Of a stretch of DNA of 64,000 nt, positions 21,129 through 29,449 are shown piece by piece. The position numbers were made by a program, and so were the translations under genes. The notes below the pieces were generated by a model. It was given only the letters and a program-made list of their open reading frames with translations. It made no database searches and was not told where the DNA came from. Numbering within the stretch: the stretch's first letter is position 1; each line of letters begins with the position of its first letter. The stretch comes from Friedmanniella luteola (GTDB taxonomy: Bacteria; Actinomycetota; Actinomycetes; Propionibacteriales; Propionibacteriaceae): contig NZ_LT629749.1 in assembly GCF_900105065.1 (NCBI RefSeq), positions 3,782,001-3,846,000 on the forward strand, given 5' to 3'.

Positions 21129-21458
21129 GCTCGACCCACCGCTCCCCGAGCCGGTCAGCTCGTCGATCCCGTGCCGCAGGAGCAGGGCGCTGGAGGCGGC
21201 GGCGGTGTGCTGGGGCTCCCAGGCCAGGGCGTCGAAGGGGCACTCGTCGACGCAGATGCCGCAGTACATGCACAGGCTCCAGTCGATCTCGAAGCGGTCC
21301 AGGACGTTGCGGGTCCGCTCGCGGGCGCCGGCCGGCAGGTCGGGGACGGGCTCGGTGTGGGAGTCGATGGTGATGCACCAGGCGGGGCACTCCCGCGCGC
21401 AGACCATGCAGGAGGTGCAGGCCGGCTCGACCAGCCGGATGGAGCCGTGGTCGCTCAC
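21120..21458 (-). CDS. NuoI-like ferredoxin-type protein (2x[4Fe-4S])
   Basis: A short (112-residue) 8Fe-8S ferredoxin resembling the core of NuoI. Two complete cluster motifs are visible: [12 protein letters not shown] near residue 14 and [12 protein letters not shown] near residue 66, separated by a NuoI-type insert. It lacks the N-terminal membrane-association segment of true NuoI (the full-length NuoI lies at 49.4-50.0 kb). The GTG overlaps the NuoC-like stop as GTGA. Inferred role: an electron conduit, possibly acceptor for the divergent KorAB, which needs ferredoxin. Confidence 0.85.
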   Translation of the reverse strand: MSDHGSIRLVEPACTSCMVCARECPAWCITIDSHTEPVPDLPAGARERTRNVLDRFEIDWSLCMYCGICVDECPFDALAWEPQHTAAASSALLLRHGIDELTGSGSGGSSEC

Positions 21459-22045
21459 CCGTCCGTTCCCGTCCCGCGCCGAGCGCCTCCGGTCCGGCGG
21501 CGCACCCGCCCGCCGACGGCCGACCCGGCCACCTCGTCCGGGTTCGCCGGTCCCGCCTCGGGGTCGCGGTCGCCCCAGACGGCCGGGTCGGGCACACCGG
21601 GTGGGACCATCCGGCGTCGGCTCGGGGACGCGGCGCTCTCCCCCGGCTCCTTGGCGCCGGGCCAGGCCAGCGCGGTCCGCGCGCCGAGCACCGCGTCCTT
21701 GCGCAGCGGCGCCCCCGCGAACTCCGCCCCCAGCAGCAGCCGGCGCGGGTCGCCGCCGGTGAACGTGAGCCCGAACATCTCGGCGGCCTCCCGCTCGTGC
21801 CAGGCCGCCCCGGCGACGAGGTCGCGGAGGGTGTCCAGCGCGCCGCCGTCGCGGGGCACCTCGGTGCTGAGCCGCCGTGTCTCCGCCGGCCGGTCGAGGG
21901 CCCGCAGCACGACGACGACGCGGAGCACGTCCGCGCGGCCGACCTCGTCCACCACGCCCAGCCACTCGAAGAAGGTGAAGCCCGCGGCCAGCGCCTCGGC
22001 GACGGACACCGACCACGCCTCCGGCGGCACCGCGACGACGCTCAC
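21455..22045 (-). CDS. Stand-alone NuoC-like (30-kDa subunit) protein
   Basis: 196 residues of the complex I 30-kDa subunit family. The core signature is [24 protein letters not shown] (about 95-118), corresponding to the usual ERExYDMFGIxFxGHPxLxRIL. It differs from the complex I NuoC at 57.8-58.7 kb: the histidine of GHP is replaced, and the C-terminal 70 residues are Pro/Arg-rich and look disordered. GTG start, GTGA overlaps on both sides of the trio (the NuoB-like stop overlaps this start). No NuoD partner is encoded nearby, which is strange because NuoC normally docks on NuoD. Confidence 0.8.
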   Translation of the reverse strand: MSVVAVPPEAWSVSVAEALAAGFTFFEWLGVVDEVGRADVLRVVVVLRALDRPAETRRLSTEVPRDGGALDTLRDLVAGAAWHEREAAEMFGLTFTGGDPRRLLLGAEFAGAPLRKDAVLGARTALAWPGAKEPGESAASPSRRRMVPPGVPDPAVWGDRDPEAGPANPDEVAGSAVGGRVRRRTGGARRGTGTDG

Positions 22046-22443
22046 GCCGCGAGCCGGAGGTCGTCGAGCACCGACTGCAGCGCCTCGGGCGGCGGCGGGC
22101 AGCCGGGGACGTAGACGTCCACCGGCACCAGGGCGTCGACCCCCTTGGTGACGGCGTAGGAGTCCCAGTACGGGCCGCCCGAGGACGCGCAGACCCCGAG
22201 GGCGACGACGGTCGGCGGGGTGCCGGTCAGGGTGGCGCACGCGTCGACCAGGGCGGCGACCGCGGGCGCCAGCCGGTCGGTGACGGTGCCGGAGACGACC
22301 ACGACGACCCGGGCGCCGGCGGGCAGGACCGTCGGCAGGGCGGCGGCCGAGAGGCTGGCCGCCTCGAGCTCGAGGCTGCAGCACGCGAGGCCGATCTCCA
22401 GCACGTGCAGCGTCGCGTCGCCGTACCAGTCCAGCCACCGCAT
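22042..22443 (-). CDS. Stand-alone NuoB-like (PSST) iron-sulphur protein
   Basis: A 133-residue member of the NuoB/hydrogenase small-subunit family. All four N2-cluster cysteines are kept: tandem CC in GLACCSLE, one in [14 protein letters not shown] and one in [11 protein letters not shown]. It is shorter than the complex I NuoB (184 residues) and lacks its N-terminal loop and C-terminal tail. The ATG at 22443 follows a TAGCGT hexamer by seven bases; a GTG three codons upstream is an alternative. It is first gene of the trio divergent from korA. Function is inferred as electron transfer only. Confidence 0.85.
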   Translation of the reverse strand: MRWLDWYGDATLHVLEIGLACCSLELEAASLSAAALPTVLPAGARVVVVVSGTVTDRLAPAVAALVDACATLTGTPPTVVALGVCASSGGPYWDSYAVTKGVDALVPVDVYVPGCPPPPEALQSVLDDLRLAA

Positions 22444-22456
22444 GGGGAACACGCTA
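22444..22456 (-). promoter_or_regulatory. -10 of leaderless NuoB-like transcript
   Basis: Minus-strand TAGCGT (22456-22451) is seven bases upstream of the ATG at 22443. The same hexamer and spacing type is seen before hadA. Confidence 0.45.
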
Positions 22457-22530
22457 ACCCGATCCGCTGTTGCGTCTGCGGCAGGAGTTCCCAGCCGATG
22501 GATGGTCGGGTGCGCGGGTTAGGGCTGCCT

Positions 22531-22536
22531 TATCAT
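22531..22536 (+). promoter_or_regulatory. Candidate -10 of korAB
   Basis: TATCAT in the 243-base korA/NuoB-like divergent spacer. It would give a leader of about 145 bases before the korA GTG. It overlaps a weak DtxR-like half site; no good -35 is seen. Confidence 0.3.
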
Positions 22537-22686
22537 GGATCGCTGGGCTGGTGGCCGCGACGGCCGTCGGTACCGAGCATCCGTGGGCGGCCTCTGCTCC
22601 GAACCACCTCTGGCCCTCGGCCGTGCCCCGCGTCCTGCGGGGCACCACACGTCAAGACTCCGTCCGACACAGAAGGGCACGTAGCT

Positions 22687-24645
22687 GTGAAGCAGGTCCA
22701 CACCCTCGACCGCGTCGTCATCCGGTTCGCCGGGGACTCCGGGGACGGGATGCAGCTGACCGGCGACCGGTTCACCGCTGACTCCGCCGTCTTCGGCAAC
22801 GACATCTCGACGCTGCCGAACTTCCCGGCCGAGATCCGGGCGCCCCAGGGCACGCTGCCCGGCGTCTCCAGCTTCCAGCTGCACTTCGCGAACTACGACA
22901 TCATGACGCCGGGCGACCGGCCGGACGTGCTCGTGGCCATGAACCCCGCGGCGCTCAAGGCCAACATGGCCGACCTCCCGCGCGGCGCCGTGATCATCGC
23001 CGACACCGCCGACTTCACCAAGCGCAACCTCGCCAAGGTCGGCTACGCGGAGAACCCGCTCGAGGACGACAGCCTCGCGGACTACCAGGTGCACGCCCTG
23101 GACCTGACGGGCATGACCGTCGCCGCCGTCAAGCCGTTCGGGCTGAGCCGCAAGGACGCCTCGCGGGCCAAGAACATGTTCGCGCTGGGGCTGCTGTCCT
23201 GGCTGTACCACCGCCCCACCGAGGGCACCCTGGCGTTCCTGACCCGCAAGTTCGCCACCAAGCCGGACATCCGCGACGCCAACGTCACCGCCTTCAAGAC
23301 CGGCTACGCCTTCGGCGAGACGACCGAGGTGTTCGCCGTCCGCTACGAGGTCGCCCCGGCCCCGATGCCGGCCGGCCGCTACCGCCAGATCAACGGCAAC
23401 ACCGCGCTCGCGCTGGGCCTGGTGACGGCGGCCCGCAAGGCGGACCTGCCGCTGTTCCTCGGCGCCTACCCGATCACGCCGGCGTCGGACGTGCTGCACG
23501 AGCTGAGCAAGCACAAGCGCTTCGGCGTCACGACCTTCCAGGCCGAGGACGAGATCGCGGGCGTCGGCGCGGCCCTGGGGGCCAGCTTCGCCGGGCACCT
23601 CGGCGTCACCACCAGCTCCGGCCCGGGCATCGCCCTCAAGGCCGAGACGATCGGCCTCGCCGTGATGACCGAGCTGCCGCTCGTCGTCGTCGACGTGCAG
23701 CGCGCCGGTCCCAGCACCGGGATGCCCACCAAGACCGAGCAGTCGGACCTGCTGCAGGTGATGTACGGCCGCAACGGCGAGGCGCCGGTGCCCGTGCTCG
23801 CGGCGCAGTCGCCCTCCGACTGCTTCGACACCGCGGTGGAGGCCGTGCGGATCGCGGTGAAGTACCGCACCCCGGTGATGCTGCTGTCCGACGGCTACAT
23901 CGCCAACGGGGCCGAGCCGTGGCACGTGCCCGACCTGGCCGCCATCCCGCCGATCGACCCGGGTTTCGCCACCGAGGCCAACAGCACCGACGTCAAGGGC
24001 GAGCCGGCGTTCCTGCCCTACCTGCGCGACCCCGAGACGCTGGCCCGGCCGTGGGCCAAGCCGGGCACCGACGGCCTGCAGCACCGGATCGGCGGCATCG
24101 AGAAGGCGAAGGACACCGGCGCCGTCTCCTACGACCCCGCCAACCACGACGAGATGGTCCGCACCCGCCAGGCCAAGATCGACGGCATCGTCCGTGACAT
24201 CCCCGACCTCGTGGTCGACGACCCGGCCGACGCCGAGGGCCGCACCGCGCGCGTCCTCGTGCTGGGCTGGGGCTCGACCTACGGGCCGGTGACCGCGGCC
24301 GTCCGCCGGGTCCGCAACGGCGGCCGTCAGGTCGCGCAGACCCACCTGCGCCACCTCAACCCGTTCCCGGGCAACCTCGGTGAGGTGCTGCGCCGCTACG
24401 ACCGCGTGATCGTGCCCGAGATGAACCTCGGCCAGCTCGCCATGATGCTGCGCGCCAGGTACCTGGTGGACGTGCACAGCTACTCCCGCGTCCGCGGACT
24501 GCCGATCTCGCTCAGCGAGCTGGCCCGCGACCTCGAGTCCGAGATCGACGCCCTGCCCGGCGGGCACCCGGACCTCGGCCCCTCCCCCGACCCGGCCGAC
24601 GAGCTCGCGACCCCCACCCTCAGCACTGAAGGAGTCCCCGCGTGA
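22687..24645 (+). CDS. korA: 2-oxoglutarate (2-oxoacid):ferredoxin oxidoreductase, fused gamma-alpha subunit
   Basis: Oxidatively decarboxylates 2-oxoglutarate to succinyl-CoA while reducing ferredoxin. The 652 residues begin with the gamma domain (VIRFAGDSGDGMQLTGDRF, about 9-27) and continue into the alpha domain (GNTALALGLVTAARKADLPLFLGAYPITPASDVLHEL; then FQAEDEIAGVGAALGASFAG). The arrangement matches actinobacterial KorA. The GTG at 22687 has GAAGGG upstream; longer in-frame starts add a low-complexity leader. The stop overlaps the korB start (GTGA), ensuring equal subunit synthesis. Confidence 0.95.
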   Translation: MKQVHTLDRVVIRFAGDSGDGMQLTGDRFTADSAVFGNDISTLPNFPAEIRAPQGTLPGVSSFQLHFANYDIMTPGDRPDVLVAMNPAALKANMADLPRGAVIIADTADFTKRNLAKVGYAENPLEDDSLADYQVHALDLTGMTVAAVKPFGLSRKDASRAKNMFALGLLSWLYHRPTEGTLAFLTRKFATKPDIRDANVTAFKTGYAFGETTEVFAVRYEVAPAPMPAGRYRQINGNTALALGLVTAARKADLPLFLGAYPITPASDVLHELSKHKRFGVTTFQAEDEIAGVGAALGASFAGHLGVTTSSGPGIALKAETIGLAVMTELPLVVVDVQRAGPSTGMPTKTEQSDLLQVMYGRNGEAPVPVLAAQSPSDCFDTAVEAVRIAVKYRTPVMLLSDGYIANGAEPWHVPDLAAIPPIDPGFATEANSTDVKGEPAFLPYLRDPETLARPWAKPGTDGLQHRIGGIEKAKDTGAVSYDPANHDEMVRTRQAKIDGIVRDIPDLVVDDPADAEGRTARVLVLGWGSTYGPVTAAVRRVRNGGRQVAQTHLRHLNPFPGNLGEVLRRYDRVIVPEMNLGQLAMMLRARYLVDVHSYSRVRGLPISLSELARDLESEIDALPGGHPDLGPSPDPADELATPTLSTEGVPA

Positions 24646-25769
24646 CCACGCTCGACCGCCCCTCGACCGCCCCCGGCAGCAGCCCCCGATCGGGCCTCGC
24701 CGGCGTGCCGCTGTCGCTGGAGCCGCTCACCCGCAAGGACTTCACCTCCGACCAGGAGGTGCGCTGGTGCCCGGGCTGCGGCGACTACGCCGTGCTCGCC
24801 GCGTTCCAGGGCTTCATGCCCGAGCTGGGCATCAAGAAGGAGAACACGGTCATCGTGTCGGGCATCGGCTGCTCGTCGCGGTTCCCGTACTACGTCGACT
24901 CCTACGGCATGCACTCGATCCACGGCCGGGCGACGGCGATCGCCACCGGCGTGGCCACCGCCCGCGAGGACGCCGCGGTGTTCGTGATCACCGGGGACGG
25001 CGACGCGCTGTCCATCGGCGGGAACCACCTGATCCACATCCTCCGCCGCAACGTCAACGTGACGATCCTGCTGTTCAACAACCGGATCTACGGCCTGACC
25101 AAGGGCCAGTACTCCCCCACCTCCGAGATCGGCAAGGTCACCAAGTCGACGCCGCTGGGGTCGCTGGACAACCCGTTCAACCCGGTGTCGCTCGCCCTGG
25201 GGGCCGAGGCGACCTTCGTCGCCCGGACGATCGACTCCGACCGGAAGCACCTCACCTCGGTGCTGCGGGCGGCGGCGGCGCACCGCGGCACCTCACTGGT
25301 GGAGATCTACCAGAACTGCCCGATCTTCAACGACAACGCCTTCGACGCGCTGAAGGACCCGAGCACGTCGGCCGACGCGATCATCCCGCTGGTGCACGGC
25401 GAGCCGATCCGCTTCGGCACCGACGACCGGCTGGGCGTCGTCCGCGACCCCGCCACCGGGGAGTTCCGCGTCGTCGAGGTGGCCCCGCCGGGCGAAGCCC
25501 CGGCTCCCGGGAGCCAGCAGGTCGGCGCCGAGGCGCTGGTCGTGCACGACGCGCACCTCCAGGACCCGTCCTACGCGTTCGGGCTCTCCCGGCTCACCGA
25601 TGCCGGGGTGCTGCACCGCGCGCCGATCGGCATCTTCCGTGACGTGGCCGCACCGGCCTACGACGACCTCGCGCGGGAGCAGGTGGCCCTGGCGGCCACC
25701 GGCGGCGGCAGCGACGACGACGCCCTCCAGTCGCTCATCAACGGTGGGGACACCTGGGTGGTCAGCTGA
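24642..25769 (+). CDS. korB: 2-oxoglutarate:ferredoxin oxidoreductase, beta subunit
   Basis: Binds thiamine pyrophosphate and the catalytic [4Fe-4S] cluster. The 375 residues show CPGCG (C43, C46), the cysteine in SGIGCSSRFPYY and the one in YQNCPIF as cluster ligands. The TPP motif begins GDGDALSIGGNH and continues to the conserved NNRIYGLTKGQ. KorAB adds a ferredoxin-linked route beside or instead of 2-oxoglutarate dehydrogenase. The only ferredoxin-like gene near it is the NuoI-like one in the divergent trio. Confidence 0.95.
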   Translation: MTTLDRPSTAPGSSPRSGLAGVPLSLEPLTRKDFTSDQEVRWCPGCGDYAVLAAFQGFMPELGIKKENTVIVSGIGCSSRFPYYVDSYGMHSIHGRATAIATGVATAREDAAVFVITGDGDALSIGGNHLIHILRRNVNVTILLFNNRIYGLTKGQYSPTSEIGKVTKSTPLGSLDNPFNPVSLALGAEATFVARTIDSDRKHLTSVLRAAAAHRGTSLVEIYQNCPIFNDNAFDALKDPSTSADAIIPLVHGEPIRFGTDDRLGVVRDPATGEFRVVEVAPPGEAPAPGSQQVGAEALVVHDAHLQDPSYAFGLSRLTDAGVLHRAPIGIFRDVAAPAYDDLAREQVALAATGGGSDDDALQSLINGGDTWVVS

Positions 25770-25780
25770 GGCGGTCCTGC

Positions 25781-25814
25781 CTCAGCCTGCCCGGTGCGCG
25801 CGCACCGGGCTGAG
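25781..25814 (+). terminator. Hairpin after korB
   Basis: CTCAGCC-T-GCCCGGTGCG pairs with CGCACCGGGCTGAG through a two-base loop, giving a long GC stem with one bulged segment 11 bases after the korB stop. No T-run follows immediately; an AT-rich TATTTT at 25821 may instead be the -10 of the next gene. Confidence 0.45.
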
Positions 25815-25949
25815 AGCGGTGTATTTTGACCCGCAGGGGCCAGGTCGGCGCGCAGGCAGCGCCGGGTTCGGCCCTCGTGCGAGTCCGCGGTGCGCCGGGT
25901 GTCGGGGGATGCCACCAGATCGTCGATCCCCCAACCTCTCGAGGACACC

Positions 25950-27659
25950 GTGCGCAGCACTTCCCTCCCGATCGGCGCCCTCCTGTGGTGGGGATGCCTC
26001 CTCTTCGCCGTGGTCGCGCTCGGAGTCGGCGCGGTCGGCGTCTCCAGCGTCCGGGGCACGGCCGCGACCGCCCAGCACCTGGCCGATGACGAGCTCGCCA
26101 CCCTGGAGGTCACCACCCAGCTGGGCCACAGCTCCAAGAACCTGCAGCTGGGCCTGCAGGCCCTCGCCCTCAGCCCGGATCGCGGGCGGCGTGTGCAGCT
26201 CGCCGGGACGATCTACAACGAGCTGATGCCTGCCACGGAGAGCGCCCTGGTCGAGCTCGAACGGGTCCACGGGGCCGACCACCCGACGGCCCGGGCCGAG
26301 CTCACGCTCCTCGGGCAGCGGTGGGCGGGAGTGCGGAGCCTCATCAACTCCAGCCGACGACCGGCCGGTCAACCGGTCGACAGCGCCGTGGCGGACGAGC
26401 TCGCCGACGCCTTCGCACCCTTCGACGCCCAGATCGAGGAGCTGGCGGCGGGCGAGCAGGAGGACGCGGCGGTGGACGAGGCCGTCGCCGGCCGGCGGCA
26501 GAGGCGGGCCGAGTCGGTGATCGCGGGCGCCGTGGCCGCGGCGCTGCTGGCCATCGGCGGCTTCGGGTGGTTCGCGCGCTGGCGCTTCCGGCGCGCGGCC
26601 GAGCCGGCCCACAAGCAGGCGCAGTTCAGCGGCGCGCTCCAGCTCGCGGAGAGCGAGGAGGAGGCGCACGGCCTGCTGCGCCGCCACCTCCAGCGGATGG
26701 TCCGGGGGTCCGAGGTCACCGTCCTCAACCGCAACAACAGTGCCGACCGCCTGCAGGCCGTCACGCCCCTCGCCCCGGACTCGGCCCTGCGGGCCGGCCT
26801 GGAGCACGCTGAGCCGCGATCCTGCCTCGCCGTCCGCTCCGGAGCGGCTCACGAGGAGGACCACCAGGGCCTGCTCGCCTGCGCCGTCTGCGGTGGAGGT
26901 GCTGCCCGCTCTCTCTGCACCCCTCTCACCGTGGGTGGCGAGGTCATCGGGGCGGTGCTCGTCGGGCAGGTGGCCGCCTTCGACGCGGCGACCCGCGAAC
27001 GGGTCCGCGACTCCGTCGGCCAGGCCGCCCCGGTCCTGGCCAACCTCCGCAACCTGGCGCTGGCGGAGCAGAGGGCCGCGACGGACTCGCTCACCGGGCT
27101 GCCGAACAAGCGGATGGTCGGGGACGCGCTCAAGCGCCTGCTGGCCGCCGCCACCCGCAGCTCCACGCCCCTCACCCTGCTGATGCTGGACCTGGACCAC
27201 TTCCGCGCGATCAACGAGCGCTTCGGCCACCCCGTCGGGGACCAGGCGCTGGCCAACGTGGGCGCCGCTCTGCGGTCCACCCTCCGCGAGGGCGACTTCG
27301 CCGGACGGAACGGCGGCGAGGAGTTCATGATCGCGCTGCCCGACACCGACCTGGAGGGCGGGGTCGTGGCGGCCGAGAAGATCCGTGCGGCGGTGGCGCA
27401 GGTCACCATGCCGGGCGTCGACCTGAAGGTCACGGCCAGCATCGGGGTGGCGGCCTACCCCCAGCACGCGACCAGCGCCGACCGGCTGGAGCGGTCGGCC
27501 GACTCCGCCCTCTACGTCGCCAAGCGGTCCGGTCGCAACCGGGTGGAGGTGGCCACGCGTCCGGTCGAGAGGACCGTGCCCGACGACGCCCGCGAGCTGG
27601 CCTCCGACGGCCGCGAGCCGGCCCTCGTCGTCGCGCCGTCACGCGGCACGTCGTCGTAG
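25950..27659 (+). CDS. Membrane diguanylate cyclase: periplasmic helical sensor, Cys-rich GAF-like region, GGDEF
   Basis: Predicted to make cyclic di-GMP. The 569 residues have TM1 at about 11-31, a helical extracytoplasmic segment (about 32-188), TM2 at about 190-209, a GAF-like domain (about 220-365) and a GGDEF domain (about 375-545). The active-site motif is GGEEF (455-459), and an intact inhibitory RxxD site (R446-D449) sits five residues before it. The GAF part has four cysteines (C292, C311, C314, C323) in a C-x18-C-x2-C-x8-C pattern that could bind metal or sense redox state. I prefer the GTG at 25950 with GAGG upstream over the ATG at 25890. Confidence 0.88.
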   Translation: MRSTSLPIGALLWWGCLLFAVVALGVGAVGVSSVRGTAATAQHLADDELATLEVTTQLGHSSKNLQLGLQALALSPDRGRRVQLAGTIYNELMPATESALVELERVHGADHPTARAELTLLGQRWAGVRSLINSSRRPAGQPVDSAVADELADAFAPFDAQIEELAAGEQEDAAVDEAVAGRRQRRAESVIAGAVAAALLAIGGFGWFARWRFRRAAEPAHKQAQFSGALQLAESEEEAHGLLRRHLQRMVRGSEVTVLNRNNSADRLQAVTPLAPDSALRAGLEHAEPRSCLAVRSGAAHEEDHQGLLACAVCGGGAARSLCTPLTVGGEVIGAVLVGQVAAFDAATRERVRDSVGQAAPVLANLRNLALAEQRAATDSLTGLPNKRMVGDALKRLLAAATRSSTPLTLLMLDLDHFRAINERFGHPVGDQALANVGAALRSTLREGDFAGRNGGEEFMIALPDTDLEGGVVAAEKIRAAVAQVTMPGVDLKVTASIGVAAYPQHATSADRLERSADSALYVAKRSGRNRVEVATRPVERTVPDDARELASDGREPALVVAPSRGTSS

Positions 27660-27668
27660 CGGCTCGCC

Positions 27669-27698
27669 CCGCTCGAGGACCTGCCCGCGCTCGAGCGG
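27669..27698. terminator. Bidirectional hairpin between GGDEF and ABC-F genes
   Basis: CCGCTCGAG (27669-27677) and CTCGAGCGG (27690-27698) are perfect 9-base arms with a 12-base loop in the 47-base gap between convergent genes. Confidence 0.6.
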
Positions 27699-27706
27699 CG
27701 TCCAGC

Positions 27707-29344
27707 TCAGCCGACGGTGACCCGGCCGGCCTCGACCGACCAGCTCTGGTCGAGGCTGACGTTGCCGAGCAGCCGGCGGTCGTGGCTGACCAGCAGCAGG
27801 GCCCCGTCGTAGGAGGCGAGGGCCTGCTCCAGCTGCTCGATGGCCGGCAGGTCGAGGTGGTTGGTGGGCTCGTCGAGCACGAGCAGGTTCACCCCGCGCG
27901 CCTGCAGCAGGGCCAGCGCGGCCCGCGTCCGCTCCCCCGGCGACAGCCGGCCGACGAGCCGGGTGACCTGGTCGGCCTTGAGGCCGAACTTGGCCAGCAG
28001 GGTGCGGATCGCGCCCGCGTCCATCGACGGCACCACGGCCTCGAACGCGGTGCCGAGCGGCAGGTCCTCCGCCAGCCCGGTGCGGGCCTGGTCGATCTCG
28101 CCGACGGCGACCGAGGCCCCGAGCGCCGCCCGCCCCTCGTCGGGCCGCAGCCGGCCGAGCAGCAGCTCCAGCAGCGTCGTCTTGCCCGCCCCGTTGGGTC
28201 CGGTGATGCCGATCCGGTCGCGCGCGTCCACCTGCAGCGACACCGGCCCGAAGGTGAAGTCCCCGCGGCGCAGCACGGCGCCGTCCAGGACGGCGACCAC
28301 GGAGCTCGACCGCGGGGCGGCGCCGACGGTGAACCGCAGCGCCCACTCCTTGCGGGGCTCCTCGACCTCCTCCAGCCGGGCGATCCGCGACTCCATCTGG
28401 CGGACCTTCTGGCCCTGCTTCTCCGAGGACTCCACGCTGGCCTTGCGGCGGATCTTGTCGTTGTCCGGGTTCTTCCTGATCGCGTTGCGGACGCCCTGGG
28501 AGCTCCACTCGCGCTGCGTGCGCATCCGCGACACCAGGTCGGACTTCTTGTCGGCGAACTCCTCGTAGGCCTCGCGGGCGTGCCGGCGGGCGACCTCGCG
28601 CTCGTGCAGGTAGGCGTCGTAGCCGCCGTCGTGCACCGCCACCTGGTGCTGCGCGAGGTCCAGCTCGACGACGCGGGTGACCACGCGGGACAGGAACTCC
28701 CGGTCGTGGCTGACCAGCACCACCCCGCTGCGCAGCCCGCGGACGAACGACTCGAGCGTCTCCAGCCCGGCCAGGTCCAGGTCGTTGGTCGGCTCGTCCA
28801 GCAGCACGAGGTCGAAGCGGCTGAGCAGCAGCGCGGCCAGGCCGGCGCGGGCGGCCTGGCCGCCCGACAGGCTGGTCATCAGGGCGTCGGGTCCGGCGTC
28901 CAGGCCGAGGTCGGCGAGCACCGCCGGGAAGCGGTCGTCGAGGTCGGGAGCGCCGCTGGCCAGCCAGCGGTCCAGCGCGAGCGCGTACGCGTCGTCGGCG
29001 CCCGGGACGTCCGAGCCGAGCGCGGCGGCGGTCGCCTCCATGGCCGCGGTCGCCTCGGCGGCCCCGGTCCGGCGGGCGAGGTAGCCGGCGACCGTCTCGC
29101 CGGGCACCCGCTCGTGCTCCTGCGGCAACCAGCCGACGAAGGCGTCGCCCGGCGCGGTGCTCACCGTCCCGGCCAGCGGCTCCAGGGCCCCGGAGAGGAT
29201 CCGGAGCAGGGTCGACTTGCCCGCCCCGTTCGCCCCCACGACGCCGACGACGTCCCCGGGCCCGACGCTGAGGTCGAGCTCCTCGAACAGCGTCTGGTGC
29301 GCGTAGCCACCCGCCAGGCCCTTCGCCACCAGAGATGCGCTCAC
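27707..29344 (-). CDS. ABC-F family ATPase
   Basis: A soluble protein with two fused ABC domains and no membrane span, of the type that binds the ribosomal E site. The 545 residues have Walker A GANGAGKSTLL and GPNGAGKTTLL, signatures LSGGQAARAGL and LSPGERTRAAL (the second is LSPGE, a common ABC-F variant), and Walker B LVLLDEPTNDLDL and LLVLDEPTNHLDL. The linker between domains is basic and helical (EEFADKKSDLVSRMRTQREW onward). Members give ribosome protection against antibiotics or aid translation; which one applies is not visible. The GTG is leaderless-type. Confidence 0.9.
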   Translation of the reverse strand: MSASLVAKGLAGGYAHQTLFEELDLSVGPGDVVGVVGANGAGKSTLLRILSGALEPLAGTVSTAPGDAFVGWLPQEHERVPGETVAGYLARRTGAAEATAAMEATAAALGSDVPGADDAYALALDRWLASGAPDLDDRFPAVLADLGLDAGPDALMTSLSGGQAARAGLAALLLSRFDLVLLDEPTNDLDLAGLETLESFVRGLRSGVVLVSHDREFLSRVVTRVVELDLAQHQVAVHDGGYDAYLHEREVARRHAREAYEEFADKKSDLVSRMRTQREWSSQGVRNAIRKNPDNDKIRRKASVESSEKQGQKVRQMESRIARLEEVEEPRKEWALRFTVGAAPRSSSVVAVLDGAVLRRGDFTFGPVSLQVDARDRIGITGPNGAGKTTLLELLLGRLRPDEGRAALGASVAVGEIDQARTGLAEDLPLGTAFEAVVPSMDAGAIRTLLAKFGLKADQVTRLVGRLSPGERTRAALALLQARGVNLLVLDEPTNHLDLPAIEQLEQALASYDGALLLVSHDRRLLGNVSLDQSWSVEAGRVTVG

Positions 29345-29356
29345 CGGCCCATCGTA
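29345..29356 (-). promoter_or_regulatory. -10 of leaderless ABC-F transcript
   Basis: Minus-strand TACGAT (29356-29351), six bases, then the GTG at 29344. Confidence 0.5.
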
Positions 29357-29437
29357 GGGAGGGCGGCCACGGCGGCCGCACCCTCTCCGCCGGAACCCAC
29401 CCGGTGGGCCCGGCCCGGCGGCGCCCGCGGGGTGCGC

Positions 29438-29449
29438 GAGACTGAGCGG
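29438..29449 (+). promoter_or_regulatory. -10 of leaderless M20 peptidase transcript
   Basis: GAGACT (29438-29443) followed by six bases and the ATG at 29450. No ribosome site. Confidence 0.4.

Noticed and set aside
22519-22537. Possible DtxR/IdeR iron box before korA (TTAGG...)
   Set aside because: About 11 of 19 positions fit the consensus as I remember it and the right half is poor; not enough to call a site.
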